64,000 nucleotides of DNA from Chryseobacterium mulctrae (GTDB lineage: Bacteria > Bacteroidota > Bacteroidia > Flavobacteriales > Weeksellaceae). Below the pieces are notes generated by a model. It saw only the letters and a program-made list of their open reading frames with translations, was not told the origin of the DNA and ran no database searches. A program made the position numbers and the translations under genes. This document shows positions 62,549 through 64,000 of this stretch, piece by piece; the first letter of the stretch is position 1, and each line of letters starts with the position of its first letter. The stretch covers positions 1,860,001 to 1,924,000 of the forward strand of contig NZ_VAJL01000001.1 of NCBI RefSeq assembly GCF_006175945.1, in the 5' to 3' direction.

Positions 62549-64000
62549 ATGAGAAAACTACTACTTTTTTTTATTTTAATAACATCTCAGCTATTTTATT
62601 CACAGTCAGACTGTATTAGTGCAATACCTGTTTGTGGTAACTCTGATATTTCATACAACCCAAGTAGCTCGGGACTTATTCAGGAGGCTACTTCGGGAAG
62701 CTGTTTAGGTATGGAAAACTATTCTGTATGGTACGTTTTTACAGCTGCAACATCAGGAACAATTGAATTTACAATAAACCCCGATACGATTCCTGGTGTT
62801 ACTCGCTATGATTACGATTTTGCAGTTTATGGTCCTAATATAGACTGTACAACCTGGGATTTCGGAGATGCTATTCGTTGTAATTATTCAGGAACAAGTG
62901 GTCCTACAGGATTAAGTTCCACTCAAACAGGATCACAGTGGGGGCCTCCACTTCCAGTAGTTGCAGGAGAAATTTATTATCTTCTTATAGACAACTATAT
63001 TCCCACAAGTAATTTAGGGTTTTCTCTTACATGGGGTGGTACAGCAACATTAACGTCTGCTTTTAACGACCCGGCATTAACGCCTAACCCATTCATTACA
63101 CCTGGAGTTCCTAATGCAACAAACCCTACCCTTCCTAATGAAATTCTAAAGTGTAACTTACCTACACAGTTTAATTTCACAACTTTAACAACCGGTATAT
63201 TGAATGGTAACCCAAATTTCATTGTGACATATCATAATGTTAATAATGATGCAATTACAGGAGCTAACCCATTAACTACAACCATTGTAGATGGCACGAC
63301 ACTTTATTATTATAGAATAAAATATTTAGATCCTGCTAACCCGAATAATCCAGCCAACGGATGTTTTCAAACAGGAAAGTTCAAATTCAGACAAGGAAAT
63401 ATTGTTCCGAATAATGCTACAATCCAAGCATGTAATAATAATGGTTCAGGAACAGGAACATTTAATCTTACAACAGCAGCCGTCTTTGCTGATCCAACTG
63501 CAACGAAAAAATACTATCCTACATTGGCAGATTTAAATGCAGGAACCAACGAAATTACAAATCCTACAGCATATGTATCTGCCCCTAAAACAATTCATGT
63601 AAAAGTAACATCAGTAGAAGGTTGCACAGCTAATTCTACAATTACCCTAAGCTTCTTCCCTGTTGTAGTGGTAACACCAGCATCTTTAGAATCATGTTTT
63701 ATTGAAGGCGCAACCACAACTGCTTCTTTTGATCTTACACAAGCTAATGTAACATCTCAAACAGGCATTACTAAAAGATTTTTCACATCTCAAGCTAATG
63801 CTTTAGCCGGAACTAACGAAATTATCCCAGCTACGAACTATATCACTACAAGTACAGATGTGTATGTGAGAGTAACAAATAATGATGGGTGTTATGCTAT
63901 TACAAAAATCGCATTAAAAGTTTTACCGCCAGTAAAATCATCTGTTCTTAAAGATAAAACTATTTGTCCGGAAGATAAAACTACCCTAGATGCTGGACCT
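62549..64000 (+). CDS. Secreted protein paralogous to the T9SS type B neighbour, 3' end outside window
   Basis: At least 484 residues; the frame is open to the window end, so the C-terminus is missing. The signal peptide is RKLLLFFILITSQLFYSQ. ENYSVWYVFTAATSGTIEFT, YDYDFAVYGPNIDC and the repeats TKKYYPTLADLNAGTNEI and TKRFFTSQANALAGTNEI follow the same order as in the gene at 60359, so they are tandem duplicates. A T9SS type B C-terminus is expected but not visible. Probably secreted and attached to the surface. Confidence 0.8.
   Translation, partial: MRKLLLFFILITSQLFYSQSDCISAIPVCGNSDISYNPSSSGLIQEATSGSCLGMENYSVWYVFTAATSGTIEFTINPDTIPGVTRYDYDFAVYGPNIDCTTWDFGDAIRCNYSGTSGPTGLSSTQTGSQWGPPLPVVAGEIYYLLIDNYIPTSNLGFSLTWGGTATLTSAFNDPALTPNPFITPGVPNATNPTLPNEILKCNLPTQFNFTTLTTGILNGNPNFIVTYHNVNNDAITGANPLTTTIVDGTTLYYYRIKYLDPANPNNPANGCFQTGKFKFRQGNIVPNNATIQACNNNGSGTGTFNLTTAAVFADPTATKKYYPTLADLNAGTNEITNPTAYVSAPKTIHVKVTSVEGCTANSTITLSFFPVVVVTPASLESCFIEGATTTASFDLTQANVTSQTGITKRFFTSQANALAGTNEIIPATNYITTSTDVYVRVTNNDGCYAITKIALKVLPPVKSSVLKDKTICPEDKTTLDAGP

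Noticed and set aside
1..64000. Insertion sequences, CRISPR arrays, tRNA or rRNA genes
   Set aside because: No transposase, terminal repeat pair, direct-repeat array or tRNA-like cloverleaf was recognised; a tRNAscan or IS search would settle it.

Overview
The window reads as chromosomal DNA of a low-GC flavobacterium, most likely Chryseobacterium or a close relative in the Weeksellaceae. This is inferred from gene content and signals, not from a search. The signals are SusC/SusD outer-membrane proteins, type IX secretion (T9SS) sorting domains of both A and B type, lipoproteins with acidic residues after the lipobox cysteine, and Bacteroidetes promoters (TTG about 17-21 bp before TAnnTTTG).

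Layout. 1-5761 (minus): the 5' part of a porin-like gene and a SusC/SusD pair. 6063-10868 (minus): the translation/transcription operon rimP-nusA-infB, with a promoter and an intrinsic-terminator hairpin in its leader. 11163-14507 (plus): sugar-nucleotide genes ugd, rmlB and rmlA. 14679-41633 (nearly all plus): a large surface-polysaccharide locus with an ABC exporter (Wzm/Wzt), an overlapping methyltransferase, about 19 glycosyltransferases (GT2, GT4, GT32-like and others), a polytopic membrane protein, a short SDR enzyme, two left-handed-beta-helix acetyltransferases and a second methyltransferase. One glycosyltransferase runs backwards and overlaps its neighbour tail to tail. A decayed acyltransferase-3 gene lies at 22407-22911. 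A decayed T9SS cargo gene (41796-42425) closes the locus.

42770-46190 (plus) is an inorganic-carbon module: beta-carbonic anhydrase, a small exported protein, a SulP transporter and a second beta-carbonic anhydrase. 46251-53403 (minus) holds pth, three lipoproteins (two related to each other, one with a histidine-rich tail) and mfd. 53645-64000 (plus) holds a small lipoprotein, a T9SS type A beta-propeller-repeat protein, a small repeat protein, a GH3-family adenylating enzyme, two related small lipoproteins, an MFS transporter and two tandem T9SS type B proteins, the second cut by the window end.

How the genes work together. Ugd and RmlA/RmlB probably supply UDP-glucuronate and a dTDP-4-keto-6-deoxyhexose to the glycosyltransferases. 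The polymer would be exported by Wzm/Wzt, with the methyltransferase next to wzt a candidate chain-end modifier. No Wzx flippase, convincing Wzy polymerase or phosphoglycosyl-transferase initiator is seen. The carbonic anhydrase/SulP module probably handles bicarbonate. No tRNA, rRNA, CRISPR array or insertion sequence was recognised. Only the SusC/SusD and polysaccharide regions look accessory; no clearly new defence or mobile system was found.
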